From Clostridium minihomine (GTDB lineage: Bacteria > Bacillota > Clostridia > Oscillospirales > Acutalibacteraceae), in assembly GCF_900240385.1 (NCBI RefSeq), contig NZ_OEQH01000003.1, forward strand, positions 372,001 through 436,000: a stretch of 64,000 bases of DNA, written 5' to 3'. A program made the position numbers and the translations under genes. The notes beneath the pieces are model-generated. The model had not been told where the DNA came from. It saw only the letters and a list, made by a program, of their open reading frames with translations, and did not search any database. Shown here piece by piece: positions 54,671 to 63,584 of this stretch (its first letter is position 1; each line of letters starts with the position of its first letter).

Positions 54671-55744
54671 CTAACGATGCTTGACTTCCACAGTCCAGCC
54701 AAAGGTATCCTCCAGCTTGCCCCACTGAATCCCGGTCACAGTGTCATACAGGCGCTGAGATAACTCTCCGATTTTTCCGTCATTAAAATTCATAATGGTA
54801 TCGCCCCATTTTAAATGACCAATCGGGGAAATAACCGCGGCTGTACCGGTGCCGAATGCTTCTTTCAGGCGGCCGTCTTTCGCCGCATCCGCCACTTCCT
54901 GAATAGAAAGGCGGCGTTCGGTCACCTTAATTCCCCATGATTTTAAAATCTCAATCACAGACATTCGGGTAACGCCGGACAAAATCGAACCTTGCAGGGC
55001 AGGCGTAATCACTTCATCACCGATTTGGAAAAACACATTCATCGTGCCGACTTCTTCAATATATTTGCGTTCTACGCCGTCCAGCCATAAAACCTGAGTA
55101 TATTGTTGTTTTTCTGCCTCATCCTGAGCTTTTAAAGATGCCGCATAGTTGCCGGCCGTTTTCGCAAAACCCATGCCGCCTTTTACCGCGCGAACATAAC
55201 CGTCTTCCACATAGATTTTCACCGGATTCAGGCCCTCCGGATAATATGCCCCCACCGGGGAGCAAATAATAAGGAACATCAGGTGATGAGCCGGATGCAC
55301 GCCGACCACCGGATCTACTCCGATGATGAACGGACGGATGTACAAAGAGGTTCCCGGTGCAGAAGGCACCCAGTCACTGTCAACTGAAACCAGCTTTTTC
55401 ACAGCTTCTACCGCAAATTCCTCATCAATTGGCGGAATACATAAACGCTCGTTTGATACATTCAAACGTGCCATATTTTTATCCGGCCGGAACAGCAGAA
55501 TTCGATCATCCTCGGTGCGATAAGCCTTCATTCCCTCAAATACAGATTGTCCATAATGCAGACACATTGCAGACGGCTCTAGGTTCAGGGGAGCATAAGG
55601 AACGATTCTGGGATCATGCCAGCCTAGCCCGCTGGTGTAATCCATAATAAACATGTGATCAGTAAAAATTCGTCCAAACCCTAGCTTATTCTGATCCACA
55701 GGTTTATTTTTCGGGTGCTGCGTGTGTTCTACTTTGATTTGCAT
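54671..55744 (-). CDS. ilvE: Branched-chain amino acid aminotransferase
   Basis: 357 aa fold-IV PLP enzyme of the long, eukaryote-like group. YGQSVFEGMKAYR, PLP lysine in GGMGFAKTAGNYAASL near residue 202, and SGVTRMSVIEIL are present. Transaminates Leu, Ile and Val. Start ATG 55744 behind GGGAGGG, promoter 33 bp further up. No other branched-chain gene in the window. Confidence 0.96.
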   Translation of the reverse strand: MQIKVEHTQHPKNKPVDQNKLGFGRIFTDHMFIMDYTSGLGWHDPRIVPYAPLNLEPSAMCLHYGQSVFEGMKAYRTEDDRILLFRPDKNMARLNVSNERLCIPPIDEEFAVEAVKKLVSVDSDWVPSAPGTSLYIRPFIIGVDPVVGVHPAHHLMFLIICSPVGAYYPEGLNPVKIYVEDGYVRAVKGGMGFAKTAGNYAASLKAQDEAEKQQYTQVLWLDGVERKYIEEVGTMNVFFQIGDEVITPALQGSILSGVTRMSVIEILKSWGIKVTERRLSIQEVADAAKDGRLKEAFGTGTAAVISPIGHLKWGDTIMNFNDGKIGELSQRLYDTVTGIQWGKLEDTFGWTVEVKHR

Positions 55745-55776
55745 AGTTAGCCCTCCCTGAATTATAATACTTTTTT

Positions 55777-55805
55777 ATTGTAACATCATTTATTTTTAAA
55801 TTCAA
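55777..55805 (-). promoter_or_regulatory. Promoter of ilvE
   Basis: Minus-strand TTGAAT (55800-55805), 17 bp, TACAAT (55777-55782). Confidence 0.65.
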
Positions 55806-55847
55806 GAGAGAGTAAGTTTAACAAACGACAGAATAATACACAAAAAA

Positions 55848-57185
55848 TCAGTTGTGATTGCGCAAACCTTTTGGATACCGATTTTTCATCCTTCCTGAAG
55901 AGCATTTTCCAAAACCGGTAATCACTCCGTCTACAGCAACCCCGGCATAACCCTTCAAAGAAGAATCGACCGACAACTCTTCCCCATGCAGATATGCCCG
56001 AATCTCTGGTGATGAAGATGAAAAAGGAACGGTTTGGCGCAATTCCTGCGGTCGGGCACTCATCATCAGGGCATGAGCCGGTTCAATTCTCCCCTTTTGA
56101 ATTTCGCCCAAAAGAACTCCGGCTCGTATGACTCCCAAATTAGAAAGCTGAGGCAGGCCTTTGGGAGCCAAAAGCAGTGCAGAGCCAGTTTGAACCAACA
56201 AAAGCGGACTGGGCTGCTGGAAAATCTGATCATATAAATCTCTGGCATCGGCTTCTGCAGAAATCTTTTGAAAGGGATACTCCGGAATCCGGCACACATT
56301 GGGGGAAAGCCGCCGCATTTTGGCAACAAAGTGGCCGTCACCCCCGTCCATGGGGAAAATCCGCCGCGCTTGGGGCATACCCATTCCGGGACGCCCAAAA
56401 GACACACCGGCATCCTCCAGAACAAAATCCGGATGTTCTGAAAGGAACCCACAAACTACCTCTTCATTTTCTTCTTTCGAGAAGGTACAGGTGGAATAAA
56501 CCAAAACTCCATTTTCTTTTACCGCCAGTGCAGCGCTCTCTAAAATCAGTTTTTGCCGAACAGCACAGGTTTTTACATGCTCTTCGCTCCAGTCTTGCAC
56601 CGCCTGAGGTTCCCGGCGAAACATGCCTTCTCCGGAACAGGGAGCATCCACCAAAACACGGTCAAAAAATCCGGAAAGCTTCTCACAAAGCACTTCCGGA
56701 TAACAGGAGGAGATCACTGCATTCGAAATCCCCAGACGCTCGAAATTGGACAACAGAATCGAAGCCCTGGAGCGAACAACTTCGTTGGACCAAAGAAAAC
56801 CTTCGCCTTGCATCATCCCGGCGATTTGAGTGGATTTTCCTCCGGGAGCAGCACACAAATCCAAAATGGTTTCCCCAGGATGCGGGTCTAAAACCGTTAC
56901 GGCAGAAGAGGCAGAAGGCTCTTGAGAATAAAACGCCCCTGCATGGTGCAGGGGAATCGCACCGGGCTTGTCTGCATCTTCTGGAATTTGAAAGGAAAAT
57001 TTTGAAAATTTGCTTGCCGTCAATGAAAAACTTAAGGTGTTTCTTAATGTTTTTTCATCACATTTTAATGGGTTTAAACGAATTCCTCTGACAGAAGGCT
57101 GTTGAAGATACTCTAAAAATGTAGAATATTCGTCGCCCAAAAGCAGATTCATCCGGTTTAAAAACGCCAAAGGATAAAATTTCAT
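55848..57185 (-). CDS. RsmF/RsmB-type 16S rRNA cytosine-C5 methyltransferase
   Basis: 445 aa. SAM motif ILDLCAAPGGKSTQIAGMM (near residue 107), motif IV RVLVDAPCSGEGMFRR and motif VI VYSTCTFSKEENEEVV with the two catalytic cysteines. The C-terminal domain resembles RsmF-like enzymes. Start ATG behind GGGAG. A long antisense frame overlaps it but lacks motifs. Confidence 0.93.
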   Translation of the reverse strand: MKFYPLAFLNRMNLLLGDEYSTFLEYLQQPSVRGIRLNPLKCDEKTLRNTLSFSLTASKFSKFSFQIPEDADKPGAIPLHHAGAFYSQEPSASSAVTVLDPHPGETILDLCAAPGGKSTQIAGMMQGEGFLWSNEVVRSRASILLSNFERLGISNAVISSCYPEVLCEKLSGFFDRVLVDAPCSGEGMFRREPQAVQDWSEEHVKTCAVRQKLILESAALAVKENGVLVYSTCTFSKEENEEVVCGFLSEHPDFVLEDAGVSFGRPGMGMPQARRIFPMDGGDGHFVAKMRRLSPNVCRIPEYPFQKISAEADARDLYDQIFQQPSPLLLVQTGSALLLAPKGLPQLSNLGVIRAGVLLGEIQKGRIEPAHALMMSARPQELRQTVPFSSSSPEIRAYLHGEELSVDSSLKGYAGVAVDGVITGFGKCSSGRMKNRYPKGLRNHN

Positions 57186-57261
57186 GCAAGGTCAGCTCCC
57201 AAATAACTCTGTATATTTAAAAAAGAATGGATAACAATATGTCAGGAAGGGGGTGAATTTT

Positions 57262-57471
57262 TTGGATAAGAAATATGAGAAAACAAATAAAGTCCAGAAT
57301 TCCAACAGCAGCAACGCCATCCAGAATTCTAACAGTAGCAATGCTATTCAGAATTCCAACAGCAGCAACAAAGCAAACAACTCCACTCAGCAGAAGAAAG
57401 ATTCTTCTTACAGCAATTCCCATAAGAACGACAACTACAGCAATGTAGACTCCAGTAGCAATTGCCGCTAA
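57262..57471 (+). CDS. Small Asn/Ser-rich repeat protein
   Basis: 69 aa, low complexity. Three 9-residue repeats (VQNSNSSNA, IQNSNSSNA, IQNSNSSNK) are encoded by a 27-bp repeat, followed by a Ser/Asn/Lys tail ending SSSNCR. It has no hydrophobic segment. TTG 57262 has AAGGGGGTG 6 nt upstream; GTG 57253 overlaps that SD. A spore-coat or spore-associated role is only a guess from composition. It ends at a strong terminator. Confidence 0.6.
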   Translation: MDKKYEKTNKVQNSNSSNAIQNSNSSNAIQNSNSSNKANNSTQQKKDSSYSNSHKNDNYSNVDSSSNCR

Positions 57472-57487
57472 GTACAAAAACACTTTC

Positions 57488-57532
57488 AGAGCAGACGGTT
57501 TTGCCCTTCATCAAAACCGTCTGCTCTACTTT
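57488..57532. terminator. Bidirectional terminator
   Basis: AGAGCAGACGGTTTTG and CAAAACCGTCTGCTCT, a 16-bp perfect stem, between convergent genes. Confidence 0.92.
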
Positions 57533-57566
57533 TATGCCCGAAGAATTCCATTCGAAAACAGCTCTG

Positions 57567-58487
57567 CTATTCTTCTTTCTTTTTTTTGCGCAGTAAATCC
57601 CGAACGGTCTTTTCTTCTCTTCTGATTTCTCGGAATCCCTCTCCGGTAATCTCTCCCGCATCACTGATAATCATAAAGGCACTTCGGTCGATCATCCACA
57701 CAATGTCTGTCACCTTGCTGACTTCATCCCGCCGAACAGCACAAAGAAGGGCTTCTCCCTCCCGATTGCTGTAACCACCGCGGGATTTTAGTGCAGTTAC
57801 ACCGCGATCCAGCCGAGACATAATTTCAGTAGCAATTTCGGGATTTTTTTCCGAAATAATCAGCAGCATTTTTCCGGTGCCGACATCCGCACCATACAAA
57901 ATGCTGTCTATCAGTCTGGTAGAAACAAAAATAACGATAAATGCATACAATGCACTTTCCAGACTGCGATAGACGCAGCCGGCAAACAAAATCACCAATG
58001 CATCCACAGCCATCATCAACTGCCCAATGGAAAGGTGCCGCAGCCTGCGCTCCAGCAATCGTGCAATCATGTCCGTTCCGCCGGTGGTAGCACCGCGCAG
58101 CAAAATTAATGAAAGACCGACGCCCTCTAAAACACCGCCAAACAGCGCTGCCAGCATATGATCGCCGGAATACACCGGAAGCATAGGCGAAAGCAAGTCA
58201 ATGGTCACAGAGCAAACAAAAGTAGCCACAATCGTTTTTGCCACCATTTTATAACCCAGTTCCCAAATCGCCCAAAGGAACACCGGTATGTTAATTAAAA
58301 ACAACATGGTTCCAATGGGAGTGCCCAACAGATAGTTAAGCACGGTGGCCAAACCCGTAATTCCACCGGGCGCAATTCGATTCGGTGCGGTAAAACAGTT
58401 GATCGATAGCGCAAAAAGAACGCTGCCGAGCACAAAATAAATCATATCAATTGCTAGAACCTTGCGATGCTTTTTTATATCGCCCAT
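57567..58487 (-). CDS. YitT-family membrane protein
   Basis: 306 aa with five membrane helices (MIYFVLGSVLFALSINCF, IGTMLFLINIPVFLWAIW) and a C-terminal cytoplasmic DUF2179 domain (MLLIISEKNPEIATEIMSRLDRG). The N-terminal APNRIAPGGITGLATVLN block is family-typical. Function unknown. Start ATG behind GAGGGTG. mrnC is 12 bp upstream. Confidence 0.9.
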   Translation of the reverse strand: MGDIKKHRKVLAIDMIYFVLGSVLFALSINCFTAPNRIAPGGITGLATVLNYLLGTPIGTMLFLINIPVFLWAIWELGYKMVAKTIVATFVCSVTIDLLSPMLPVYSGDHMLAALFGGVLEGVGLSLILLRGATTGGTDMIARLLERRLRHLSIGQLMMAVDALVILFAGCVYRSLESALYAFIVIFVSTRLIDSILYGADVGTGKMLLIISEKNPEIATEIMSRLDRGVTALKSRGGYSNREGEALLCAVRRDEVSKVTDIVWMIDRSAFMIISDAGEITGEGFREIRREEKTVRDLLRKKKKEE

Positions 58488-58499
58488 ATTCGAACACCC

Positions 58500-58892
58500 T
58501 CACTCTTCGCAGATCAAGGTAAAAAATTGACGCAGACGCGCCAATTCTCCTTTCAGATACAGATAGCCAAACAGAGATTCCAGCGCAGTAGCCGCATGAT
58601 AATCGGCTGGGCTGGAATTTTTAGGGACATGAGACACCTTCGCATTTCTTCCGCGTCGGTATACTGCCTCTTCCTCTTCTGTAAGTATTGGCAGCAGCTT
58701 TTGTGCCGCCTGCGCCTGAGCGCTGCTGCAAACCTGCGCTACCGCGTTTTTATGAAGCGTGTTGACCGGACAATTGGCCTTGCAGACCAAACGTTCCCGA
58801 ACAAACAGTTCAAATACACCGTCCCCCACAAATGCAAGGGTTAAAGGACTCATCTGGCGCGGATCACAATCCGTCTCTAAAAAACGTTCCAA
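58500..58892 (-). CDS. mrnC: Mini-ribonuclease III
   Basis: 130 aa RNase III-like nuclease without an RNA-binding domain; matures 23S rRNA. LAFVGDGVFELFVRERLV with the catalytic Asp, NTLHKNAVAQVCSSAQA, EEAVYRRGRNAKVSHVPKN and YHAATALESLFGYLYLKG. TTG start 58892 after GGGAGGG. Follows obgE by 15 bp. Confidence 0.94.
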   Translation of the reverse strand: MERFLETDCDPRQMSPLTLAFVGDGVFELFVRERLVCKANCPVNTLHKNAVAQVCSSAQAQAAQKLLPILTEEEEAVYRRGRNAKVSHVPKNSSPADYHAATALESLFGYLYLKGELARLRQFFTLICEE

Positions 58893-58907
58893 ACAGCCAG
58901 TCCCTCC

Positions 58908-60179
58908 CTATTCTACAAAATCAAATTCCAGATCATACATGCTGACGGTATCGCCTTCCGACGCGCCCGCCTCTCGCAATGCATCAATCACACCGCTGTT
59001 GATCAATACACGCTGGAAATATTGCAGGGATTCATAGTCGTCAAAATTGATGGAGCGCAAAAGCTGTAACAACCATTCGCCTTCCACCACAAAAATGCCG
59101 TCTTCATTATGAATGGTGACTGCACCGGCCTGAGCGGGATCCATTTCCACCACAGGAACCGGATCCGGTTCAAACCGCACTACAGGCGGCAGCTGAGAAA
59201 GCTTTTCCTGAATGCGTTTGAGCAGCGGATCCACATCGTGACGAATCGCAGCCATAATGGGGAAAAAGTCATAGCCCTGCTCTTCCACAAATTTTTGAAA
59301 ATCCTCGATTTGCTCATCGGTCGCCAAATCGCATTTGTTGCCGACCACCAACATGGGGCGCTGGGAAAGTTCATCATTAAACTTTTTCAGTTCCCGGTTA
59401 ATGGTTTCAAAATCTTCTTTGGGATCGCGGCCTTCACTTCCCGAGATATCTACCATATGCACCAGCAAGCGGCAGCGTTCCACATGGCGCAGGAACTGAT
59501 GCCCCAATCCGGCGCCTTCTCCGGCGCCCTCAATCAGGCCGGGGATATCCGCCATGACAAAGGATTGTCCTTCTCCCATAAATACAACACCCAACACCGG
59601 GGTCAGGGTTGTAAAATGATAATTTGCAATATTGGGCTTGGCTTCGCTGACGACCGAAATCAAAGTGGATTTCCCCACGTTTGGGAACCCCACCAGACCT
59701 ACATCTGCCAAAAGCTTTAATTCCAATTGCAATTCAAAAGCTTCGCCCGGGTGCCCCGGTTTTGAAAAACGGGGTGTCTGCCGGGTGGGTGTGGCAAAAT
59801 GAGAGTTTCCCCATCCGCCCTTTCCGCCTCTGGCAATAATTTGCGGCTCATCTGTAGAAAGATCCGCCAGCAATCGTCCGCTTTCCAAATCACGAACCAA
59901 AGTACCTTGAGGAACTCGAATGATTAAATCTTGCGCACCTCTTCCAGAACACCGTTTTCCGCTTCCGTTTTCTCCGTTAGAGGCAGCATATTTTCGTTTG
60001 TACCGGAAATCTGCCAAAGTGGATAAATTCGTATCCACCTGAAATACAATATTTCCGCCGCGGCCGCCGTCTCCGCCATCAGGCCCGCCGGCCGCCACAT
60101 ATTTTTCCCGATAAAAGCTGACAGCTCCGTCTCCGCCGTCACCTGCTTTTACTTTAATTTTCGCAACATCTATAAACAT
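58908..60179 (-). CDS. obgE: GTPase ObgE/CgtA
   Basis: 423 aa. Gly-rich Obg fold (VKAGDGGDGAVSFYREKYV), GTPase with G1 GFPNVGKST (near residue 167), G3 DIPGLIEGA, G4 VGNKCDL, and a C-terminal OCT domain. Works in 50S assembly and, in Bacillus, sporulation onset. Start ATG, SD AAGGAGC 11 nt upstream. Downstream of rpmA past a terminator. Confidence 0.97.
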   Translation of the reverse strand: MFIDVAKIKVKAGDGGDGAVSFYREKYVAAGGPDGGDGGRGGNIVFQVDTNLSTLADFRYKRKYAASNGENGSGKRCSGRGAQDLIIRVPQGTLVRDLESGRLLADLSTDEPQIIARGGKGGWGNSHFATPTRQTPRFSKPGHPGEAFELQLELKLLADVGLVGFPNVGKSTLISVVSEAKPNIANYHFTTLTPVLGVVFMGEGQSFVMADIPGLIEGAGEGAGLGHQFLRHVERCRLLVHMVDISGSEGRDPKEDFETINRELKKFNDELSQRPMLVVGNKCDLATDEQIEDFQKFVEEQGYDFFPIMAAIRHDVDPLLKRIQEKLSQLPPVVRFEPDPVPVVEMDPAQAGAVTIHNEDGIFVVEGEWLLQLLRSINFDDYESLQYFQRVLINSGVIDALREAGASEGDTVSMYDLEFDFVE

Positions 60180-60233
60180 AATGCGTTACAGCTCCTTAAT
60201 TGTTCCAGCTTAGTATAGACCTGATGATATCAA

Positions 60234-60260
60234 AAAATCCCGGGAAAATCCCGGGATTTT
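60234..60260 (-). terminator. Terminator of the rplU-prp-rpmA operon
   Basis: AAAATCCCGGGA-AAA-TCCCGGGATTTT with a following T tract on the minus strand. It separates rpmA from obgE. Confidence 0.88.
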
Positions 60261-60280
60261 GGTTTTAGCTGTAAAACGAA

Positions 60281-60565
60281 TTACTGCTCAACAGCGTAAA
60301 CGCTGACCTTTTTGCGATCGCGTCCCAAACGCTCAAACTTCACTTTGCCGTCAACCAATGCGAAAAGAGAGTCATCAGAACCTCTGCCCACATTGTTTCC
60401 GGGGTGGATGTGAGTGCCGCGCTGTTTCACCAGAATGTTGCCGGCTAACACGAACTGACCGTCTGCACGTTTCACACCAAGACGCTTGGACTCAGAATCA
60501 CGTCCGTTCTTGGTGGAACCCATTCCCTTTTTATGTGCAAAAAGCTGAATATTTATCTTTAACAT
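60281..60565 (-). CDS. rpmA: 50S ribosomal protein L27 (with cleavable N-terminal extension)
   Basis: 94 aa. [22 protein letters not shown] is the family signature, split here as [17 protein letters not shown]. The N-terminus MLKINIQLF precedes AHKKG: cleavage between F9 and A10 is needed for function and is done by Prp, encoded just upstream. ATG 60565 after GGAGGTG, 4 bp after prp. Confidence 0.97.
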   Translation of the reverse strand: MLKINIQLFAHKKGMGSTKNGRDSESKRLGVKRADGQFVLAGNILVKQRGTHIHPGNNVGRGSDDSLFALVDGKVKFERLGRDRKKVSVYAVEQ

Positions 60566-60569
60566 AACT

Positions 60570-60890
60570 TTACACCTCCGTATAACTTACCGTAATATTT
60601 TCGGGATATTGCTCTTCCAGCCCCAACAAGTGAAGCTTTAACCCTTGCAGCAAACTACGGCACAAAAACACCGATTTTTCTTCTGTCTGCAAAGACATTT
60701 CGCCTTCAGAAACAGAAACCTGTGCGTCCACCTGCACCACATCGGTAATGGCATTCGCCGTCAGATAAGCCGCGGAAGAAACCGCTGCGCACAGAATATC
60801 GGAACCGCTTTCGTCTTGTCCGGAATGTCCCGTGATTTGGAACCCTAAGAGTTCACCGTTTGGCTGCTGCAAAAAACAAACCTGAATCAT
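60570..60890 (-). CDS. prp: Ribosomal-processing cysteine protease Prp
   Basis: 106 aa protease that removes the L27 N-terminal extension. Catalytic His22 ([12 protein letters not shown]) and Cys34 (DILCAAVSS) are in place. It sits between rplU and rpmA, the standard arrangement when L27 has an extension. No clear SD; it is probably coupled to rplU, which ends 2 bp before. Confidence 0.95.
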   Translation of the reverse strand: MIQVCFLQQPNGELLGFQITGHSGQDESGSDILCAAVSSAAYLTANAITDVVQVDAQVSVSEGEMSLQTEEKSVFLCRSLLQGLKLHLLGLEEQYPENITVSYTEV

Positions 60891-60892
60891 AA

Positions 60893-61201
60893 TTAAGCGT
60901 TAATGGCTTCGATTTGAACCTTGGTATAGGGCTGTCTGTGGCCCAACTTACGCTTGGAACCCTTTTTGGGCTTGTAAGTGAAAACGGTAATTTTCTTAGC
61001 TTTTCCGGTTTTCAAAACCTTGCCGGTCACACTGGCGCCATCCACAAAGGGGCTGCCAATTTTCAGACCTTCTTCACCGCCCAAAGCCACAACCTTAAAG
61101 TCAACGGTGGTGTCTTCCGCAGCTGCAAGCTTTTCGATATAAACAACGTCGCCGTGCTCTACCTTATACTGCTTGCCGCCGGTCTCAATCACTGCATACA
61201 T
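60893..61201 (-). CDS. rplU: 50S ribosomal protein L21
   Basis: 102 aa. [20 protein letters not shown] and the RNA-binding [17 protein letters not shown] are family signatures. First gene of rplU-prp-rpmA with its own promoter and leader. Start ATG 61201 behind GCAGGA. The gene for ribonuclease G, often upstream, is absent. Confidence 0.97.
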   Translation of the reverse strand: MYAVIETGGKQYKVEHGDVVYIEKLAAAEDTTVDFKVVALGGEEGLKIGSPFVDGASVTGKVLKTGKAKKITVFTYKPKKGSKRKLGHRQPYTKVQIEAINA

Positions 61202-61203
61202 AT

Positions 61204-61284
61204 AGAGTAATCCTGCCTTTTTTTAAGTCTCGCTATCCCGGGCGGACCAAAGTCACTTAAAAAGCCCGTAATATGCGGCCTACC
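61204..61284 (-). promoter_or_regulatory. Leader of rplU (L21-leader-like)
   Basis: About 80 nt between promoter and rplU with GGCCGCATATTACGGGC, CCGCCCGGGATAGCG and an A-rich end. Position matches autoregulatory L21 leaders; binding is inferred. Confidence 0.4.
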
Positions 61285-61285
61285 A

Positions 61286-61314
61286 ATATTATCATACTGT
61301 GTCAAAATTGTCAA
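61286..61314 (-). promoter_or_regulatory. Promoter of the rplU operon
   Basis: Minus-strand TTGACA (61309-61314), 17 bp, TAATAT (61286-61291). The -35 lies 22 bp from the ispA stop. Confidence 0.75.
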
Positions 61315-61335
61315 GATTTATGAGGACAATTTTGA

Positions 61336-62217
61336 TTAATTTTGTCTTACCGACAGCTTTCTTGCCAGCTCTTTTAAATAACCGGTATCCCCGTCAAACG
61401 GCTCTAATGCCGCCACCGCTTCTTCGGTCAGTTCCCGAACTGCTTTTTTTGCGCCTTCCAACCCCATCAGAGATACATAAGTGCTTTTTTGATTCAAATT
61501 GTCCATGCCCACGTTTTTGCCTAAAAGGGTGCTGTCACCGGTTACATCCAGAATATCATCCATAATCTGAAACGCCAGACCAAGACACTTTGCATATTCC
61601 TCGGCGGCTCTTTGCTGCCGAACACCGGCTCCCCCGATGATGCACCCCATCTGCGCTCCAGCTAAAATCAATGCTCCGGTTTTGCGTTCGTCCATGGTGC
61701 GAAGTATGGCAAGAGAAATTTGTTTGCCTTCCGAAGCCAAATCGATCACCTGTCCCCCCACCATGCCCCGTGCACCCGCCGCCCGGGCCAAAGCACCCGC
61801 GGCAGAAGCTGCTTTCGATGCACCCGCCATGCGGATCGACTGGGGGGAAAGCATGGTTTCAAAAGCCAGAGTCAGCAAAGCGTCCCCTGCCAAAAGAGCA
61901 GTGGATTCCCCATAGACACGGTGATTGGTGGGTCTGCCCCGCCGCATTTCATCATCGTCCATACAAGGCAAATCATCATGAATCAAAGAATAGGTATGAA
62001 TCATCTCCACCGCACAGGCGAAAGGAAGCGCCGCTTGTATTTTTCCACCGCATAAGCGGCAAAATTCCAGCGTCAAAATGGGACGAATCCGCTTGCCGCC
62101 GGACAACAGGCTGTATTCCATAGACAAAAACAATTCTTTCTGCAGATCATCGCCCCCGGGCAAAAACCGGGTTAGCGCCTCTTCCAGCATATCAATATAT
62201 TGTTCCTGACGATTCAT
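61336..62217 (-). CDS. ispA: Farnesyl/geranylgeranyl-type polyprenyl diphosphate synthase
   Basis: 293 aa all-helical prenyltransferase. First Asp-rich motif DDLPCMDDDEMRRGRPTNH (near residue 83) and second DDILDVTGD (near 220). The residues before the first motif (Ile, Tyr and Ser-containing YSLIHDDLP) fit short-chain C15 production; chain length is inferred. ATG 62217 is 7 nt after GGAG. Overlaps no gene but touches xseB's end (stop 62220-62222). Confidence 0.93.
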   Translation of the reverse strand: MNRQEQYIDMLEEALTRFLPGGDDLQKELFLSMEYSLLSGGKRIRPILTLEFCRLCGGKIQAALPFACAVEMIHTYSLIHDDLPCMDDDEMRRGRPTNHRVYGESTALLAGDALLTLAFETMLSPQSIRMAGASKAASAAGALARAAGARGMVGGQVIDLASEGKQISLAILRTMDERKTGALILAGAQMGCIIGGAGVRQQRAAEEYAKCLGLAFQIMDDILDVTGDSTLLGKNVGMDNLNQKSTYVSLMGLEGAKKAVRELTEEAVAALEPFDGDTGYLKELARKLSVRQN

Positions 62218-62219
62218 GC

Positions 62220-62426
62220 TCACTCTCCGTGCCTTTCTTCAAATTGCGAAATATCTTTTATTTTTTGTTCTGCCGTTTGCAGTTTTTCATAGCAAAATGC
62301 AGAAAGCTTTGTTCCTGTTTCAAACAACTTCAAAGATTCATCCAAAGAAGCCTCTCCGCTTTCCAGCCGGGCAACAACCTGGGAAAGTTCCGTCATTGCT
62401 GCTTCAAACGTCATATTCTTTTTCAT
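62220..62426 (-). CDS. xseB: Exodeoxyribonuclease VII small subunit
   Basis: 68 aa helical subunit. FEAAMTELSQVVARLESGEASLDESLKLFETG is the family pattern, seen as ELSQVVARLESGEASLDES. Start ATG behind GGGGAGGAC, 3 bp after xseA. Confidence 0.95.
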   Translation of the reverse strand: MKKNMTFEAAMTELSQVVARLESGEASLDESLKLFETGTKLSAFCYEKLQTAEQKIKDISQFEERHGE

Positions 62427-62429
62427 AGA

Positions 62430-63584
62430 TTAGTCCTCCCCTGCTGTGCGGTTCGTTTCCACTTTCGTTACGGTGCAAGAAATGGTTCCATCCTGCAAAA
62501 TCAAAGACAGCGAATCCCCTTGCGTTATCTTTTCTGTGGTTTTAACCGTTCTTCCCTGAGCATCCAGCGCCACGGTGTATCCCCTTGACAGCACTTTCAG
62601 CGGACTGAGCGCCTGCAAGGCTGCGGATTTTTCAGCCAGCTGCATTTTGCCGGTTTCCAATTCTCTGCCCATTTTGCGCGTCAGCCGATCCACCATCTGA
62701 TCCACACGCATCCGGTGCATCTCCAGCCCCAAGGACTGGCACATTCGTTGCCGCGCACCGGCAATGGATGCGGCCAGTTCGCGAACATCCGGTACTGCCA
62801 GCTCTGCCGCTGCGGACGGTGTGGGAGCCCGCAAATCCGCCCCAAAATCGCAAATGGTAAAGTCTGTTTCATGCCCCACAGCAGAAATCACCGGAATTTG
62901 GGAACTCGCCACGGCTCTTGCCACAATCTCTTCATTAAAGGCCCACAGATCCTCAATAGAACCGCCGCCGCGCCCCACAATCAAAACATCGGCGCAGTCA
63001 AGTCGGTTAAAACGTGCTACTGCTTCGGCAATTTGTTCCGCCGCCCCGGCTCCCTGCACCTGAACCGGACAAAGAACCACTTCTGCCAAAGGATACCTGC
63101 GCCCCAAAATCTGCTTAATATCCTGCACCGCCGCGCCGGTGGGCGATGTGACAACCCCCACCGCCTTAGGGAACTGCGGAAGCGGCTTTTTACGGGAAGC
63201 ATCAAATAATCCCTCGGCAGCCAGTTTGGTCTTCAGCTGCTCATAGGCCAGATTCAAAGCACCCAAACCATCCGGCTGCATATCGTCCACATAAAGTTGA
63301 TATTGCCCGCTTTGCTCGTAAATAGTCACTCGTCCCCGAACAATCACCTTCATTCCATCTTGTGGAACAAAGCGCAGCCGCCGTGCCTGAGGCGCGAACA
63401 TCACCGCGCGCACCACGCATTGGCTGTCTTTTAACGAAAAATACAGATGCCCGGATTTATAATGGTTGGTAAAATTAGAAATTTCCCCGGAAAGAAACAC
63501 CGAAGAAAGATTTTGATCCCCATCCATCAGGGCTTTTAAATACCGGTTCAGCTGAGATACCGTCAGAACTACGGGAGCACTCAT
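62430..63584 (-). CDS. xseA: Exodeoxyribonuclease VII large subunit
   Basis: 384 aa, slightly short for the family. N-terminal OB-fold (GEISNFTNHYKSGHLYFSLKD), then the catalytic region GVVTSPTGAAVQDIKQILGRR, VGRGGGSIEDLWAFNEE and SAVGHETDFTICDFGADLRAPTPSAAAE, each split at these points. It overlaps the upstream M22 gene by 4 bp, and works with XseB to degrade single-stranded DNA. Confidence 0.96.
   Translation of the reverse strand: MSAPVVLTVSQLNRYLKALMDGDQNLSSVFLSGEISNFTNHYKSGHLYFSLKDSQCVVRAVMFAPQARRLRFVPQDGMKVIVRGRVTIYEQSGQYQLYVDDMQPDGLGALNLAYEQLKTKLAAEGLFDASRKKPLPQFPKAVGVVTSPTGAAVQDIKQILGRRYPLAEVVLCPVQVQGAGAAEQIAEAVARFNRLDCADVLIVGRGGGSIEDLWAFNEEIVARAVASSQIPVISAVGHETDFTICDFGADLRAPTPSAAAELAVPDVRELAASIAGARQRMCQSLGLEMHRMRVDQMVDRLTRKMGRELETGKMQLAEKSAALQALSPLKVLSRGYTVALDAQGRTVKTTEKITQGDSLSLILQDGTISCTVTKVETNRTAGED

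Noticed and set aside
56177-57091. 304-codon plus-strand frame
   Set aside because: Antisense to the RsmF-type methylase, which has all catalytic motifs; the plus frame is Arg/His/Pro-rich with no domain.
57217-57483. Minus-strand hydrophobic frame opposite the Asn/Ser-rich gene
   Set aside because: Its apparent hydrophobicity (Val/Ala/Ile) is the complement of AAC/AGC repeats; the plus frame has the SD.
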